Positions 61,401-64,000 of a DNA stretch of 64,000 bases are shown in pieces. Position numbers and translations under genes: made by a program. Below the pieces are notes generated by a model. That model made no database searches, was not told where the DNA came from, and was given only the letters and a program-made list of their open reading frames with translations. Each line of letters opens with the position of its first letter. Position 1 is the stretch's first letter. The DNA is from Pyrenopolyporus hunteri (lineage: Eukaryota; Ascomycota; Sordariomycetes; Xylariales; Hypoxylaceae): positions 620,001-684,000 of the forward strand of contig CADCXC010000013.1 of the NCBI GenBank assembly GCA_902806595.1. Direction: 5' to 3'.

Positions 61401-64000
61401 TATCGTTATTATTATTTATAAATGGAGATATTTATGATTTTATTTCGATAATACGACTTTTTTTACGAAATTCGAATTATATCGTATTTATATTCGGTTT
61501 AATTACCCTTTTATAATTAAATTATATATTTTTTTAAATAAAATAAGTTATAACGTCGATATTAAAAATATTAAAAAAATTAATAAATTTTATTACCATT
61601 ATTAAATTAAAGGTAAAACCCTTTAAAAATTTAAGTTTAATTTAAAAAATTTTAATATAAATTTTAATTACGAAATTATCGTTAATATTATATATTTAAA
61701 TAAACGTTTTATACTATATATAGTTAACGTCGTTATAAAGTTTTAAGTTATTTATTTTATAAAAATTATTTTTATTAAAAAAATTTAAAATATATTAAAA
61801 TAATGTTAAATTAATATTTATTTTAAATTTTCGAATATTATTATATATAATATTAATACGAATTTTAATAATGTCGAATTTCGAAATAAAATTTATATTG
61901 TTAAAATTACTTATTATTAAATATTAATTAAAGTATATTAATTAATTAATAAAATCGAAAAATACTACGGTTTCGTTTATAAAATATACGAAATTATTAT
62001 CGATAAATTTTAAAATTTAAATTTACGTATAATTTAATTATAAATAATTATTAAAATAATTAACGATATAATTAATTTTAATAGTTTAATATTTATATTT
62101 TTTATATTCGATATTTATTTTAAGATTAATATAAACTTACTTTTTATTTTCGTATAAATTTAAAAGGTATAAACCGTTTAAAAAACGATGACGAAAATTA
62201 AAAAAATTAAAATATAACGTTTCGTAAAAAATGTTTTAAATACGCGTAATAACTTTAATATATAAAAAACTTTTCTCTTATTATTTTTTATCGATAACGA
62301 AATATTCGTTTATAAAAAAAAAAAAATAGAAAAGCTTTTATAAAGTTATTATAATATCGGAAAAAGATGTTATTATCGTTTTTAACGCTTCGAACGAAAT
62401 ATTTACGTTTAAAAATTTTTATATTAAACCGTATATTTAATTAAGGAAAGATTTTATATCGTTTAAAAAATTTAAAATTAAATTACCCGCGTTAACTTTT
62501 AATTTCGATAATTATTAAATTATTTTAAAAGAAAATATTATATATGTTAACGATTTTTTATATATTATTAAATTATACATTATTAATAAAAAATAAAAAA
62601 ATTTTATTTTTATTATTAAATTACGAGCGGATAAAAAGATTATTATATAAAAGAAACTTTACGAAACATTAAATATAAAAAAATTTAACGTTTTATTCGA
62701 AAAAAGTATTTTACATTTAAAAATTTACGATGTAATTATATATCGAAACGTTACGATTTTTAAATTATAAATAATTCGTAAAATTAAGGGAAAAAATACC
62801 GTCGTATTATACGAAAAATTTTATTTAATAGTTTAAAATTATAATAATTTCGATAAAAAATATATTATAACGTATATATCGATTATTTAAAAAATTAATT
62901 AACGTATTATATTAATTTTAACGTTTATATTACGTCGTAAAAAATAAAAATTATAATTCGAAATATTATAATAATTTATATTTAATTTAAAATATCGATA
63001 TAAAAAATTATTTTTATATATTTATTAATCGAATTTAAAAATAAATACCCTAAAAAAATATTATTACGAATAATTAAACCTTTATATAATTTTACGGAAT
63101 TAAATATTTATTAATTTAAAATTTATTTACGTTATTATTAATAAAAATTACGAATAAAATTATTAACTTTCGACTTTTATTTATTTATAACGAATTCGAA
63201 TTCGTTTAAATTTATTAATTTTTAAACGAATAATACCTTTAATATCGATATTACGAATTTTTTTACTATTAAAAATAAAATTTTTAATAAAACTAAAATT
63301 AAAATATGTTTTTAAAAAATTATAAATTTCGAAATCGAAAATTTTAATAATTTACGTATTACGATTTACGATAAAAACTTTAACGTAATAATTACTTAAA
63401 AAAATTAAATTAAAAAATTTAAACTATTAAACGTTAAAATCTTCGATATAATTAAAAAATTCGTAAAATAACAAATTCGAAATATATACATTACTTTTAT
63501 ATATTAATTCGAAATAACTTTCGATTATTTTATAATAATTTAATATTTCGAACTCGAACTTAAAAAAATTAAAACCTTTAACGTTAAAATTAAATAATAA
63601 ATAAATAATTAAATACGTAAACTTCGTTATATCGAATTAAACTTTTAAAATTTACGCTTTTATATTTTTATCGATAAATTTTTTACGAATAATAAAAATT
63701 TAAATTTATAAATCGAATACGTTATTATTTTAAATAATAAAAATCTTATCGATCGAAATAATAAAATATAAATTATTAATAATATCATTCATTAATTATC
63801 CACTAAATATAAACGAATTACTCGTAACGTATTTATTAATAAAATTTATAAAATAATTTAAAATTTCGACGTTGGTTACGTTATTTACTATACGATTAAT
63901 ATTATTTTAAAACGTTTTTTATTTTTTAAAACCCCTTTCGTATTATATATCGATTTTTTATTATTATATTAATATTTAATATAAATAAAAAGTATTAACG

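Larger units (their letters stand above)
39861..64000. repeat. Large AT-rich, gene-empty block of RIP-like degraded transposons
   Basis: At least 24 kb, continuing past the right edge. The sequence is nearly all A/T, with C and G mostly as CpG. Stop codons are dense in all frames; the one frame over 60 codons (44814-44611, minus) is only Asn/Ile/Leu/Lys-rich noise. Repeats are many, in both orientations (described separately). The loss of almost all non-CpG cytosines on both strands fits repeat-induced point mutation of transposons, so no enzyme or element class can be read from coding sequence. Confidence 0.9.

Overview
The window looks like nuclear DNA of a filamentous ascomycete (Pezizomycotina) that probably makes DHN-melanin. 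The evidence is short GT-AG introns of about 45-140 nt, often with CTAAC/CTGAC-type branch sites; a typical fungal gene set (GH3 beta-glucosidase, Tom22, Nha1/Sod2-type antiporter, scytalone dehydratase, MCT-like MFS, DUF7025-type AAA ATPase, DUF4267 protein); and AT-rich blocks that look like repeat DNA degraded by RIP. No genus is assigned. Gene models were spliced by eye; every exon set listed as a spliced CDS keeps frame from ATG to stop.

Layout, gene-bearing part (1-35.9 kb): an ORF that may enter from the left edge (12-524); a secreted heptapeptide-repeat protein (1046-1906, -); a small one-TM protein (2524-2760, -); a seven-exon secreted GH3 beta-glucosidase (3632-6354, -); Tom22 (9471-10129, -); a plasma-membrane Na+/H+ antiporter (11675-14733, -); scytalone dehydratase of melanin synthesis (19036-19677, -); an SDR (21547-22757, +); an MCT-like MFS transporter (23595-25020, +); two divergently transcribed, related but uncharacterised multi-TM proteins (25340-26140, - and 26686-27806, +); a seven-exon AAA ATPase (29060-31493, +); a DUF4267 membrane protein (32023-32442, -); a 674-bp terminal-inverted-repeat element with a 12-bp minisatellite inside it; and a trypsin-like peptidase with an unidentified C-terminal half (34192-35658, -). 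Intergenic DNA is dotted with palindromic CCTAGGTACC-type tracts.

Layout, AT-rich part: an AT block (about 36.06-37.68 kb) carries a 9-bp minisatellite. A short gene island (37.7-39.85 kb) holds one lectin-like beta-propeller gene. From 39.9 kb to the right edge the DNA is extremely AT-rich and has no credible genes. Nearly all remaining cytosines there sit in CpG. The block is organised as a nested inverted-repeat structure about 15 kb long, centred near 47.87 kb, whose arms are almost identical in the parts compared.

The genes do not form an obvious pathway. The clearest physiology is cell-wall or plant polysaccharide breakdown (GH3), melanin (scytalone dehydratase), ion homeostasis (antiporter) and mitochondrial protein import (Tom22). 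The least explained parts are the divergent pair of related membrane proteins, the peptidase C-terminal domain, the lectin gene isolated between AT blocks, and the structure and mutation pattern of the AT-rich region.
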